Shown one piece after another: positions 37,055-48,045 of a stretch of DNA of 64,000 nt. The notes below the pieces were generated by a model, which worked only from the letters and a program-made list of their open reading frames with translations, was not told the origin of the DNA and did not search any database. Position numbers and translations under genes: made by a program. Numbering within the stretch: position 1 is the stretch's first letter; each line of letters begins with the position of its first letter. This stretch comes from Methylorubrum thiocyanatum (GTDB lineage Bacteria > Pseudomonadota > Alphaproteobacteria > Rhizobiales > Beijerinckiaceae), in assembly GCA_014138645.1 (NCBI GenBank), contig JACJIB010000003.1:434001-498000 (forward strand), read 5' to 3'.

Positions 37055-38782
37055 GTGGGGCAGGCGGCGCGTCCGGGCTTTGGCCGCCCCTTCCGCCTGC
37101 GCCGGCCCGCCCGGCCGACTCTGCGTCAGCTCCGCCTCGGCAGCGGCCTCGTGCTGTTCGCCTACGTGCTCACGCACCTGCTGGTTCACGCGCTCGGCAA
37201 CATCTCCCTCGACGCGCTGGAGACCGGGCTTACGGTGAAGGTCGCGCTCTGGCGCACGCCGCCGGCCCTGCTTCTCCTCTACGGCGCGCTTCTCATTCAC
37301 CTCGTCCTCGGGCTCTACGCCTTCTACGAGCGGCGCTTCTACCGGGTGAGGCCGGCCGAGACCGCGCAGCTCCTGCTCGGCCTCGCGGTGCCGCTGCTCC
37401 TCCTCAGCCACGTGGTCGGCACCCGCCTCGCCTGGAGCCTTGAGGGGTTGGATCGCGGCTACGCGCAGGTTCTCTACGCCACCTGGGTCGCGGCGCCGGG
37501 ACAGGGGATGATGCAGGCCGCCGGCCTCGTCGTGGCGTGGCTGCACGGCTGCTTCGGCCTCTATTTCTGGCTCCGGCTCAAGCGTGGCTTTCCCGGCGCC
37601 GCGCCGTGGCTGCTCGCGGGCGCGGTGCTGGTGCCGGTGCTGGCGCTCCTCGGCGTGGTTCAGGGCGGACGCAGCGTGGCGTTGCTCGCCGCCGACCCCG
37701 CTTGGCGGGCGGAAGAACTCGGAGCGAACCATCTCGGGGGGGCAGCGCAGGGCGAGCGACTGAGCGCCGTCCGCCGCGGGCTGTTCTCGACCTACATGGC
37801 GGCGCTCGCCCTCGTCGTGCTGGCCCGCGGCGCCCGCACCTTCGCCGAGACGCGGGGCGGCTTCGTGCGCATCGGCTATCCCGATGGGCGAACCGTCCGC
37901 GTGCCGCGGGGCAGCAGCGTCCTCGAGGCGAGCCGGCGCGGCCGCATCCCCCATGCGAGCGTGTGCGGCGGGCGCGGCCGCTGCTCGACCTGCCGCATCC
38001 GGGTGGTCGATCCGGAGCGCAGCCGGCATCTGCCGGAGCCGGAACGGGCGGAGCGCCTCGTCCTGGAACGCATCGGCGCGAGTCCCGGCATCCGGCTCGC
38101 CTGCCAACTCCGGCCCGACGGCGACCTCACCGTCGCGCCGCTGTTCACGCCGCAGGCCCGCGCCCGCTCCGTGCCCGATGCGGAACGGGCCGCGACCGGC
38201 GAGGAGCGGTTCGTCGTCGTGCTGTTCGCCGACCTGCGCGGCTCGACCCGGTTCGCCGAGGAGCACCTGCCCTACGACACCGTCTTCGTCATCGGCCGCT
38301 TCCTCGGCGCGGTCGGCCGGGCGGTGCGCGAGGCGGGCGGATCGGTGAACCAGCATCTCGGCGACGGGCTGATGGCGATCTTCGGCCTCGACCGTGATCC
38401 GAAACACGCCGCCCGCGCCGCCCTGAAGGCGGTCGACGGCATCGCGGTGCAGGTGGAGCAGCTCAACCGCATGCTCGCCGCCGATCTCGGCGAGCGCCTG
38501 CGCTACGGCGTCGGCTTGCATGCCGGCCTCGCCATCGTCGGCGAGCTCGGGGATGAGACCGAATCCCGCTTCACCGTGCTCGGCGACACGGTCAATGTCG
38601 CCGCGAGGCTGGAGGGCCTGACCGGACCGATGCGGCAGGTCGCGATCGTTTCGGAAGCTGTCTACGAGGCTGCCGGCCTTCCCCCCGGCGCGCTTCAGGA
38701 ACTGACCCTGACCGGACGGGCCCGGCCGCTGCGGGCGCACCTGATCGGGGTCGACGCTCCGGCCGCGCTTCAGGACGGCTGA
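37055..38782 (+). CDS. Class III nucleotide cyclase with haem-cytochrome-like membrane domain and [2Fe-2S] ferredoxin domain
   Basis: A 575-residue membrane protein. Residues about 20-270 form six hydrophobic segments with conserved-looking histidines (LTHLLVHAL, LIHLVLGLY, SHVVGTRLAW, WLHGCFGLYF), a pattern like b-type cytochrome (SdhC/FrdC-type) anchors. Residues about 280-360 are a ferredoxin-like domain with Cys304, Cys310, Cys313 and Cys350: the adrenodoxin-type CX5CX2CX36C spacing. The class III cyclase domain (about 385-555) has VLFADLRGSTRF with the first metal Asp, GDGLMAIFG and LGDTVNVAARLE. It probably makes cAMP in response to electron transport status. GTG 37055 has a GGAG-rich leader. 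Confidence 0.87.
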   Translation: MGQAARPGFGRPFRLRRPARPTLRQLRLGSGLVLFAYVLTHLLVHALGNISLDALETGLTVKVALWRTPPALLLLYGALLIHLVLGLYAFYERRFYRVRPAETAQLLLGLAVPLLLLSHVVGTRLAWSLEGLDRGYAQVLYATWVAAPGQGMMQAAGLVVAWLHGCFGLYFWLRLKRGFPGAAPWLLAGAVLVPVLALLGVVQGGRSVALLAADPAWRAEELGANHLGGAAQGERLSAVRRGLFSTYMAALALVVLARGARTFAETRGGFVRIGYPDGRTVRVPRGSSVLEASRRGRIPHASVCGGRGRCSTCRIRVVDPERSRHLPEPERAERLVLERIGASPGIRLACQLRPDGDLTVAPLFTPQARARSVPDAERAATGEERFVVVLFADLRGSTRFAEEHLPYDTVFVIGRFLGAVGRAVREAGGSVNQHLGDGLMAIFGLDRDPKHAARAALKAVDGIAVQVEQLNRMLAADLGERLRYGVGLHAGLAIVGELGDETESRFTVLGDTVNVAARLEGLTGPMRQVAIVSEAVYEAAGLPPGALQELTLTGRARPLRAHLIGVDAPAALQDG

Positions 38783-38791
38783 CCCGCCCGA

Positions 38792-39985
38792 TCAACGGGC
38801 CGGCGCATTGCCGGTCGAGCCGGTGGCGTCGGCGGGCCGCTTGATGGCCCAGAGTTCCGTCGGCAGGCTGACCGGCGCACCGGGCTTGTAATCGGCCGAA
38901 TCCTGGATGTGCGAGGTGGTGACGTAGATCGTCCCGTCCGGCCCCTCGCTGAAGGTGTCCGGCCAGCGCAGGGCCGGATCCTGCACCAGGATCGTCAGGC
39001 CGTCCGCGCTCCCCGTCTTACCCGAGAGGTCGCGCACCTTCACCGCATCGTCCTGAGGCGAGGTCACGTACATCCGGCCGTCGCGGCGGGCGATCAGCAG
39101 GCCGTCGGCGACGCCGTTCTCACCGACCTTCGCGATCTTGCCCGCGAGGCTCTTGTCGGTGAGCGTATCGGGCACCACCGAGGCGGCGGCCCAGCCGGTC
39201 AGGGCGTCGGTCGGCAGGCTGTAGAGCGTCTTGCCCTTGATCGCCTGCCAGTAGAGCGTCTTGCCGTCGTTCGACAGCGCGATGCCGTCGGCGGAAAATT
39301 CCACGCCGCGCCCGTCGGGGCGGCGCAGCGGCTGGCCGTCGTAGCGCACGGTCACCGACTTGTCGGGCATGGTCGAAAGATCGCCCGAGAGGATGCGCTT
39401 GGCCGAGCCGCTGTCGAGATCGACGACGATCAGGGCGCCCTCGGCCCCGGAATCGGTGAGGTAGGCGGTCTTGCCGTCCGGCGCGATCCGCACATCGTTG
39501 AGATAGGAGGCCTGGAGCACCGTGCTGGTGTCGAAGGGGATGGTCTTGATGACCGTGTTGCTCTTGAGGTCGATCCCGACGAGCTTCGGGCCGTCCTTGA
39601 TCACGTGGGCCATGGCAGGGGCGGCGGCGTCCACGACCCAGAGCCGGTCCTGCCCGTCGGCGACGACGCTCTGGACGCAGACGAAATGGTCCTTCGGCGA
39701 AAGTTCGTCGGCCCGCGCATTGCGCCACGCGTTCCACCGGTCGTCGGGGTAGGGGACGGGCTTGCCGTCCTTCAGTTCGGCCACCGAGACCGGCGCATCC
39801 TCGCTCCAGCGGGGAAAGTTGACGAAGATGCGCCCGTCGCGGGCGACGGTGACGCCGGTGACCTGATGCTCGAAGCTCGCGACCTTGGTCAGTTCGGCTT
39901 TTCCCTCCTGTGCCCGGACGGGGAGGGGGCCTGCCATCGTGCCGGCGAGAAGTGCCACGGCGAGAGCGGTGAGGGATCGGGTCAT
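38792..39985 (-). CDS. Exported beta-propeller protein of the MRJP/yellow family
   Basis: A 397-residue protein with a signal peptide (residues 1-25, ending VRAQ). The rest shows repeated strand patterns of a beta-propeller: VTVARDGRIFVNFPRW, DRLWVVDAAAP, VIKTIPFD, DVRIAPDGKTAYLTDSG and FSEGPDGTIYVTTSHIQ. These match the major royal jelly protein/SGL-like family; bacterial members are periplasmic with unknown ligands and some are annotated as gluconolactonase- or sorbosone-related. Convergent with the nucleotide cyclase, 10 bases apart. Confidence 0.85.
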   Translation of the reverse strand: MTRSLTALAVALLAGTMAGPLPVRAQEGKAELTKVASFEHQVTGVTVARDGRIFVNFPRWSEDAPVSVAELKDGKPVPYPDDRWNAWRNARADELSPKDHFVCVQSVVADGQDRLWVVDAAAPAMAHVIKDGPKLVGIDLKSNTVIKTIPFDTSTVLQASYLNDVRIAPDGKTAYLTDSGAEGALIVVDLDSGSAKRILSGDLSTMPDKSVTVRYDGQPLRRPDGRGVEFSADGIALSNDGKTLYWQAIKGKTLYSLPTDALTGWAAASVVPDTLTDKSLAGKIAKVGENGVADGLLIARRDGRMYVTSPQDDAVKVRDLSGKTGSADGLTILVQDPALRWPDTFSEGPDGTIYVTTSHIQDSADYKPGAPVSLPTELWAIKRPADATGSTGNAPAR

Positions 39986-40056
39986 GTCGGGCAGCCTCGG
40001 ACGAGGGATCGAGCGCAATTGCCCGACGGAACCCCGCCGCGGCTGGCCGGGGTCCC

Positions 40057-40355
40057 TCACGATCCCGTTTGACTACCCCGGGCCAGCCCCTTTTCGAACG
40101 CGCCCGGCTCGACCTCCGCCGCTCGGTTGCGCCCGTGGCGGAAGCGGGAGAGCGCCTGATTGGTCTTCAGCCGCGCACGCCTCAGCGAGCCCGGCGGCCG
40201 TTGCGCCGTCGCGGTCGGCGGTGCTCTCGCTCTCATGGGTCATTGAGGGTCATCGAGGCGATGGCCCGGTCGATGGTCTCGTCCTTGTCGGGAGCGAGCG
40301 TCTCGATACCGTCATGATGGTGGATCGGGGAGGCCTTCAGCGAAAGTCTCGCCGC
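40057..40355 (-). pseudogene. Degraded gene: possible catalase-family remnant with internal deletion
   Basis: Two adjoining minus-strand frames look like the two ends of one gene. The first (40233-40355) contains DGIETLAPDKDETIDRAIAS, which resembles the start of catalase-like small haem proteins (PDEDET-type followed by a helix). It stops at a TGA that overlaps, by ATGA, the second frame (40057-40236, 59 codons), which ends RRARLKTNQALSRFRHGRNR, like a catalase-family C-terminus. The haem-binding centre is missing, consistent with an internal deletion plus frameshift. Family assignment is tentative; the broken state is clearer than the identity. Confidence 0.4.
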
Positions 40356-40541
40356 TCAACAGATGTGAGGGAGCGAAGCGAAAGGACGCGCGAAAGTTCG
40401 GGGCAGCGCCGGCCGCACAACTTCTCCTCGCACATCTTCGATGAACCGGGCGGCGACAGGAATTCCGACCTGAAGTTCGCTGGAACGGTTCAGGTTCGCT
40501 CGCCGTTACAGGCGCAGATTCATCCCAATCGGAGGATTGTC

Positions 40542-40784
40542 ATGCGCAAATCCCTTCTCGCTGCCGCCGCTTTCCTGACGCTCGCCGGGGCCTCGGGCGC
40601 CATCGCCCAGACCACCGTGATCGAGCGCGACGCGCCGGATCGGGTCGTGGTGGATCGCGGACCGAGCGCCTCCTCGACCACCGTCGAGCGGCGTGAGCAT
40701 TCGGACGGCTGCTCCAGCAAGACCGTCACGAAGGAGAACGACGTCGGTGACCGCAAGACGGTCACCAAGGAGAACTGCGACTGA
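40542..40784 (+). CDS. Small exported protein with KTVTKEN repeats
   Basis: An 80-residue protein: signal peptide at residues 1-23 (ends GAIAQ), then a mature part rich in Val, Asp and Arg with two cysteines, and a duplicated KTVTKEN (residues about 60-66 and 72-78). GGAGG at 40531-40535 is 6 bases before the ATG. Probable periplasmic or surface protein with no known family; the pattern of DR/VV repeats is seen in other small Methylobacterium-type exported proteins. Followed by a strong terminator. Confidence 0.7.
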   Translation: MRKSLLAAAAFLTLAGASGAIAQTTVIERDAPDRVVVDRGPSASSTTVERREHSDGCSSKTVTKENDVGDRKTVTKENCD

Positions 40785-40808
40785 TTCTCTCAAGGCTCTG
40801 CTCCTGAG

Positions 40809-40850
40809 AAAGAAGAACCCGCCGCGGTGACCTGCGGCGGGTTCTTCTTT
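40809..40850. terminator. Strong bidirectional terminator between the small exported gene and hppA
   Basis: A perfect 17-bp stem (40809-40825 with 40834-40850), 8-base loop. On the plus strand it ends with TTCTTCTTT, and on the minus strand with an equivalent T/C-rich arm, so it can end both transcripts. Confidence 0.8.
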
Positions 40851-40867
40851 GCGTACCCCCATTCGGC

Positions 40868-43000
<2,133 letters not shown>

Positions 43001-43335
43001 GCGTGCGTCCTTGGATTTTGATTGTGGTTTGCCGAGCATGGCCGGATGGCCACGGGACGGTTGCTCGGTTTTCGGGCGCCCTCCCTGGAGAAGCTGAACT
43101 TAATTGCCAAACTTCGGCGTCCGGCGCAAATGCCTCGTGCCGTTGAGAACCTTTCGAAACGGCCACGATGAAGGATAGTGACAAGTTTCGACTCGCTGCG
43201 CTGCAGCAACGGCAATGCGAAACGCGTGTCGAGGCCGGAGGATGGAGCCTGCCGTAATCAGAGGCGGCGCCTGAAACGGCGAAGGGCGCAGGATTGACCT
43301 GCGCCCTTCGACAACGTCGTCGCTGTGAACCAGCC
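43001..43335. other. Intergenic region upstream of hppA
   Basis: No gene. Contains AT-richer DNA at 43080-43190 that may hold the hppA promoter, and a hairpin at 43280-43310 belonging to the next minus-strand gene. No known operator or riboswitch recognised. Confidence 0.5.
43280..43310 (-). terminator. Hairpin after the exported protein gene at 43336
   Basis: A perfect 13-bp stem (43280-43292 with 43298-43310) and a 5-base loop, 25 bases past the stop of the gene on minus. Followed on minus by GCCGTTTC, so a T-run is weak. Confidence 0.5.
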
Positions 43336-43683
43336 TCAGCGCAGGGGCGGGGCCTTGTAGGCGGGGGCCAGAACGTATCCGTCCGAGGCGCGGCGCGGGC
43401 CCTGCGGGGTCGCGATCAGCACGTTGCCGAAATAGTCGTTGCCGGTGGGGCCGAAGCCGCCGCCGTTCATCACGGTCGGCACCGGCACGGCCCCGATGGC
43501 GCGCAGATCCTGGCCGTCGGTGCTGATCGGCGGCCCGCGGAAGCGGCCGCTCTCGGGATCGACCTCATACACCGTCGGCCCGCGCGCATCGCCGTAGGGG
43601 CGATCCTGCAAGGTCTGGGCACCGGCTCCCTGGGCGGCGAGCCCAAGGAGGGAAGCGGCAAGGAGGAGGCGGGCACGGGCCAA
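43336..43683 (-). CDS. Small exported protein (TTG start)
   Basis: A 115-residue protein: a signal peptide (residues 1-22, ending AQGAGAQ) and a Gly/Pro/Tyr-rich mature part (TVYEVDPESGRFRGPP, VMNGGGFGPTGNDYFGN). No family recognised. A TTG at 43683 with CGGAG 7 bases upstream is the only well-placed start and leaves a normal signal peptide; no in-frame ATG lies nearby. Probably periplasmic or surface located. Confidence 0.6.
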   Translation of the reverse strand: MARARLLLAASLLGLAAQGAGAQTLQDRPYGDARGPTVYEVDPESGRFRGPPISTDGQDLRAIGAVPVPTVMNGGGFGPTGNDYFGNVLIATPQGPRRASDGYVLAPAYKAPPLR

Positions 43684-43874
43684 GGGCTTGCTCCGTCGTT
43701 GGTACGGCTCCGGGCCGAAGCGAACGCCGCCTCGGCGCGGGAGCGCGTCGATACAGGTAAGAGCCGAAACCGACCACGCTGCGATCGGGACCGGCTCGGG
43801 CAGACGTCTCGAAGGCGCGATCAAACTCCGGGACGTGACAAGGAAAGGTTGACGGGCGCGCGGGAGCCGCCGCG

Positions 43875-44090
43875 TCAGCCCTTCGACCGCAGGACGGCGC
43901 GGGGCTCGCGCACCACCGGCGTGCAGTCGGACTTGTAGGCGTTCAGCGGCAGCGGCGTCGAGCTGCAGGAATAGGCCTCCTCGGGGGAGGGGGCGGGTAC
44001 GGGGTCGCGCGCCACGATCGGGTGGGGGGCGCAGGCTCCGGCGGCGGCGCCGGCGAGCGCCAGGGCGGCGAAGAGCTTCAGGCGGCGCAT
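43875..44090 (-). CDS. Small exported lipoprotein-like protein
   Basis: A 71-residue protein: N-terminal signal with a lipobox-like AGAC (Cys at residue 20), then a short polar mature part with two further cysteines. Probably a small lipoprotein of the inner or outer membrane; function unknown. ATG 44090. It is separated from the aminotransferase gene by 176 bases. Confidence 0.55.
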   Translation of the reverse strand: MRRLKLFAALALAGAAAGACAPHPIVARDPVPAPSPEEAYSCSSTPLPLNAYKSDCTPVVREPRAVLRSKG

Positions 44091-44266
44091 GCGAGTCCTC
44101 GAAACGCGTCCGTCCGCCGGGACGGCCCGGCGGCAAAACGGGAGAAGACCCTGCGGACGCAAGCGCCTGCTGACAAGCTTGCCCGGCCCGATGCATGGGG
44201 CGACCGAGCCGATTGCCCGGCCCTGTCGCCCCGCCGCAACAACGTTCGAGGCGTTGCGTCCGCGCC

Positions 44267-45487
44267 TCAGACCGCCTTCTGCATCGGCACCACGTTGTGG
44301 AGCGTGCGGTCGGCATTGTCGAAGAAGCGGCGAACGTTGCGCGCCGCCTGCCGGATGCGCTGCTCGTTCTCGACCAGCGCGATGCGGACGTAATCGTCGC
44401 CGTGCTCGCCGAAGCCGATGCCCGGCGCCACCGCGACGTCGGACTTCTCCAGGAGCAACTTGGAGAATTCCAGGCTGCCAAGTTCCCGGAACTTCTCCGG
44501 AATTGGCACCCAGGCGAACATCGAGGCTTCCGGCGTCGGCAGCTTCCAGCCGGCCTTGCCGAAGGACTCGATGAGTGCGTCGCGGCGCTTCTTGTAGGTC
44601 GCGCGCATCTCCTTGATGCAGTCGTCCGGCCCGTTGAGCGCGGCGGTCGCGGCCACTTGGATCGGCGTGAAGGCGCCGTAATCGAGGTAGGACTTCACCC
44701 GCGTCAGCGCGGCGAGGAGACGCTCGTTGCCGACGGCGAAGCCCATGCGCCAGCCCGCCATCGAGAAGGTCTTGGACAGCGAGGTGAACTCCACCGTGCA
44801 GTCGATGGCGCCCGGCACCTGCAGCACCGAAGGCGGCGGGTTGTTCTCGTCGAAATAGACCTCGGCATAGGCCAGATCCGAGAGCAGGATCAGCTCATGC
44901 TTCTTCGCGAAGGCGACGAGGTCGCGGTAGAAGTCGAGGCTCGCGACGTAGGCGGTCGGGTTCGAGGGATAGCAGACCACGAGCGCCACGGGCTTCGGGA
45001 TCGAGTGGACCACCGCCTTCTCCAGCGCCGGGAACATCGCCGGGGTCGGCTCGGCCGGCACGGAGCGGATCACGCCGCCGGCCATCAGGAAGCCGAAGGC
45101 GTGGATCGGGTAGCTCGGATTGGGCACCAGCACGACGTCGCCCGGCGCGGTGATCGCCTGGGCCATGTTGGCGAAGCCTTCCTTCGAGCCCAGCGTCGCC
45201 ACCACCTGGGTGTCGGGGTTGAGGCTCACGCCGAAGCGGCGTTGATAATAGCCGGCCTGGGCCCGGCGCAGGCCGGCGATGCCCTTGGAGGCGGAGTAGC
45301 GGTCGGTCCGCGGCTTGCCGGCGGTCTCGACGAGCTTCTCGATGACGTGGCGCGGGGCGTCGAGGTCGGGGTTGCCCATGCCGAGATCGATGATGTCGGC
45401 GCCCCGGGCTCGGGCGGCGGCCTTGATCCGGTTCACCTGCTCGAAGACGTAAGGCGGAAGGCGCTTGATGCGGTGGAAATCGGTCAT
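44267..45487 (-). CDS. alaC: Class I/II PLP aminotransferase (AlaC / LL-diaminopimelate aminotransferase-like)
   Basis: A 406-residue PLP-dependent enzyme. Conserved fold-type I motifs are present: LGMGNPD at the N-terminus, YSASKGIAGLR, NPSYPIHAFGF, CYPSNPTAYVA, DLAYAEVYFD, and SLSKTFSMAGWRMGFA with the PLP Lys. Group members transfer the amino group of alanine or glutamate; the AlaC assignment is by overall similarity, and LL-diaminopimelate aminotransferase remains possible. No operon partner is evident. Confidence 0.85.
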   Translation of the reverse strand: MTDFHRIKRLPPYVFEQVNRIKAAARARGADIIDLGMGNPDLDAPRHVIEKLVETAGKPRTDRYSASKGIAGLRRAQAGYYQRRFGVSLNPDTQVVATLGSKEGFANMAQAITAPGDVVLVPNPSYPIHAFGFLMAGGVIRSVPAEPTPAMFPALEKAVVHSIPKPVALVVCYPSNPTAYVASLDFYRDLVAFAKKHELILLSDLAYAEVYFDENNPPPSVLQVPGAIDCTVEFTSLSKTFSMAGWRMGFAVGNERLLAALTRVKSYLDYGAFTPIQVAATAALNGPDDCIKEMRATYKKRRDALIESFGKAGWKLPTPEASMFAWVPIPEKFRELGSLEFSKLLLEKSDVAVAPGIGFGEHGDDYVRIALVENEQRIRQAARNVRRFFDNADRTLHNVVPMQKAV

Positions 45488-45625
45488 GGCGTCGGTCTGT
45501 CCGGTGTCGCGAACCCTCCCCCCGCAAGGAATCGTCGGCGGTGAGGAGTCGGCCTGTTTACCATCGACGCGCCCGCGCGCCGATACGAAATCTCAATGCC
45601 GGGCCCGAAAGGTGGAGCGGAACGC

Positions 45626-45991
45626 TCACTCCACCGGGTTGGGCGCGAGCCCCTTGGCGGCGTTCTTGGCCGCCCCCTCCGCCGCACGCCCCTTGGCCTC
45701 GTTGCGGTTGCGGGCGCCTTCCAGCTCGGCCTGCAATGCGCTCTGTCCGGCGGCGTTGCGGGCGCGGATGGCGCGTCGGGGCGCCGACTCCCCCACCGGC
45801 ATGTAGCTCGCATCGGTCTTGCGCGACTGCGCCACGAAGTCGGGCGTCTCCACCGGCTTGATGCCGGAGCCCGCGCCGACCATCGCCGCCTTGAGCGGAT
45901 TCACGTCACCGGAGCAGCCGCCGACCGAGGCCGCGGCGGCGAGGACCGGCAGGGCCAGGGCAATGGCGCGGACGGCGCGGCGCACGATCAT
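45626..45991 (-). CDS. Exported lipoprotein, unknown function
   Basis: A 121-residue protein with a signal peptide and lipobox GGCS (Cys near residue 26), followed by low-complexity Ala/Arg-rich helical sequence (NAAGQSALQAELEGARNRNE). No known family. It lies 138 bases upstream of the alaC start on the same strand and 127 bases from divergent phaC. Probable outer-membrane or periplasmic lipoprotein. Confidence 0.65.
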   Translation of the reverse strand: MIVRRAVRAIALALPVLAAAASVGGCSGDVNPLKAAMVGAGSGIKPVETPDFVAQSRKTDASYMPVGESAPRRAIRARNAAGQSALQAELEGARNRNEAKGRAAEGAAKNAAKGLAPNPVE

Positions 45992-46118
45992 GACAACGGT
46001 CTGGAAATGGAGCCTGGGGCGGGCGACATCTGCTGGGTGGAGCGTTAATTTGTCGGAAACGAGGCTCGGGCCGTCCGCAACGGGCGGGATGCGGGCGGAC
46101 CCTGGGAGGACGTGTCGC

Positions 46119-47936
46119 GTGGCCACGGAGCGGACGGGCCCGGCAACGCCGGAATTCGAGAGGATCGCGCAGGGCGCGAATCAACTTGCGGAGATGTTCC
46201 GGCAATCGGCGGTCGCCTCCCTGAAACCGTTCGAGCAGCCGGGTCAGGAAAACGCGCTCCAGGCCCCCAAGCTCCAGGGCGCCGACGAGATCGACGAGAT
46301 GACCCGCACCCTCACGCGGGTCGCCGAGACGTGGCTGAAGGATCCCGAGAAGGCGCTCCAGGCCCAGACCAAGCTCAATCAATCCTTCGCCGCGCTCTGG
46401 GCCTCGGCCCTGACGCGGATGCAGGGCGCGGCCGCGGCGCCGGTGGTCGAGCCCGAGGCCAGGGACAAGCGCTTCGCCCATGCCGACTGGAGCGCCAATC
46501 CGGTCTTCGACCTCATCAAGCAGAGCTACCTCATCCTCGGCCGCTGGGCGGAGGAGATGGTCGAGACGGCCGAAGGCATCGACGAGCACACCCGCCACAA
46601 GGCGGAGTTCTACCTGCGCCAGCTCCTCTCGGCCTACTCGCCCTCGAACTTCGTGATGACCAACCCCGAACTCCTGCGCCAGACGCTGGAGGAGGGAGGC
46701 GCCAACCTGATGCGCGGCATGAAGATGCTGCAGGAGGATCTGGAGGCCGGCGGCGGCCAGCTCAGGGTGCGCCAGACCGATCTCAACGCCTTCACCTTCG
46801 GCGAGGACGTGGCGGTGACCCCCGGCGAGGTCATCTTCCGCAACGATCTGATGGAGCTGATCCAGTACACGCCCACGACGGAGACGGTGCTGAAGCGCCC
46901 GCTCCTGATCGTGCCGCCCTGGATCAACAAGTACTACATCCTCGATCTCAACCCGAAAAAGAGCCTCATCGGCTGGATGGTCAGCCAGGGCATCACGGTG
47001 TTCGTGATCTCCTGGGTCAACCCGGACGAGCGCCACCGCGACAAGGACTTCGAGTCCTACATGCGCGAGGGCATCGAGACCGCCATCGACATGATCGGCG
47101 TGGCGACCGGCGAGACCGAGGTCGCGGCGGCGGGCTACTGCGTCGGCGGCACCCTGCTCGCCGTGACGCTGGCCTATCAGGCGGCGACCGGCAACCGCCG
47201 CATCAAGAGCGCGACCTTCCTCACCACGCAGGTCGATTTCACCCATGCGGGCGACCTCAAGGTCTTCGCCGACGAAGGGCAGATCAAGGTGATCGAGGAG
47301 CGGATGGCCGAGCGCGGCTATCTGGAAGGCGCGCGTATGGCCAACGCCTTCAACATGCTCAGGCCCAACGACCTGATCTGGTCCTACGTCGTCAACAACT
47401 ACGTGCGCGGCAAGGCACCGGCCGCCTTCGACCTGCTCTACTGGAACGCCGATGCCACGCGGATGCCGGCGGCCAACCACTCGTTCTACCTGCGCAACTG
47501 CTACCTCAACAACACGCTCTCCAAGGGACAGATGGTGCTCGGGAACGTGCGCCTCGACCTGAAGAAAGTGAAGGTGCCGGTGTTCAACCTCGCCACCCGC
47601 GAGGACCACATCGCGCCGGCGCTCTCCGTCTTCGAGGGCTCGGGCAAGTTCGGCGGCAAGGTCGATTACGTGCTGGCGGGCTCGGGGCATATCGCGGGCG
47701 TCGTCAATCCGCCGGGACCGAAGGCCAAGTACGGCTTCCGCACCGGTGGACCGGCCAAGGTCAAGTTCGAGGAATGGGTCGAGCGGGCGACCGAGCATGA
47801 GGGCTCGTGGTGGCCGTACTGGTTCAAGTGGCTGGAGGAGCAGGCGCCCGAGCGCGTGCCCGCCCGCATCCCCGGAACCGGCGCGCTGCCCTCCCTCTGC
47901 CCGGCACCGGGCACCTATGTGCGCATGAAGGCGTGA
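46119..47936 (+). CDS. phaC: Class I poly(3-hydroxyalkanoate) synthase PhaC
   Basis: A 605-residue enzyme polymerising (R)-3-hydroxybutyryl-CoA and similar units on granules. The lipase-box GYCVGGT has the nucleophile Cys341; Asp496 (REDHIAP) and His524 (GSGHIAG) complete the catalytic triad. Other class I landmarks: PLLIVPPWINKYYILDL and SWVNPDERHRDKDFESYM. GGGAGGA at 46104-46110 lies 8 bases before a GTG at 46119, which is the start. The length of 605 equals that reported for the Methylobacterium extorquens synthase, supporting the genus inference. No phaR or phasin gene is nearby. Confidence 0.95.
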   Translation: MATERTGPATPEFERIAQGANQLAEMFRQSAVASLKPFEQPGQENALQAPKLQGADEIDEMTRTLTRVAETWLKDPEKALQAQTKLNQSFAALWASALTRMQGAAAAPVVEPEARDKRFAHADWSANPVFDLIKQSYLILGRWAEEMVETAEGIDEHTRHKAEFYLRQLLSAYSPSNFVMTNPELLRQTLEEGGANLMRGMKMLQEDLEAGGGQLRVRQTDLNAFTFGEDVAVTPGEVIFRNDLMELIQYTPTTETVLKRPLLIVPPWINKYYILDLNPKKSLIGWMVSQGITVFVISWVNPDERHRDKDFESYMREGIETAIDMIGVATGETEVAAAGYCVGGTLLAVTLAYQAATGNRRIKSATFLTTQVDFTHAGDLKVFADEGQIKVIEERMAERGYLEGARMANAFNMLRPNDLIWSYVVNNYVRGKAPAAFDLLYWNADATRMPAANHSFYLRNCYLNNTLSKGQMVLGNVRLDLKKVKVPVFNLATREDHIAPALSVFEGSGKFGGKVDYVLAGSGHIAGVVNPPGPKAKYGFRTGGPAKVKFEEWVERATEHEGSWWPYWFKWLEEQAPERVPARIPGTGALPSLCPAPGTYVRMKA

Positions 47937-48045
47937 GGAATCGACAGGAACCGTGCACCCACCGCAACGCTGTTGCGGACACGGGACCGTGATTTGCCTT
48001 ATCTGACCCTGGGGTCGGCCCCCGCCCCAGGAGGATGGAAGCACG

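Noticed and set aside
37055..38740. Long open frames on the minus strand across the cyclase gene, and similar long antisense frames over hppA, phaC and glyQ
   Set aside because: High-GC codon bias leaves antisense frames open. Their translations are Arg/His/Ala-rich with no recognised motif, whereas the + strand frames carry clear family signatures.
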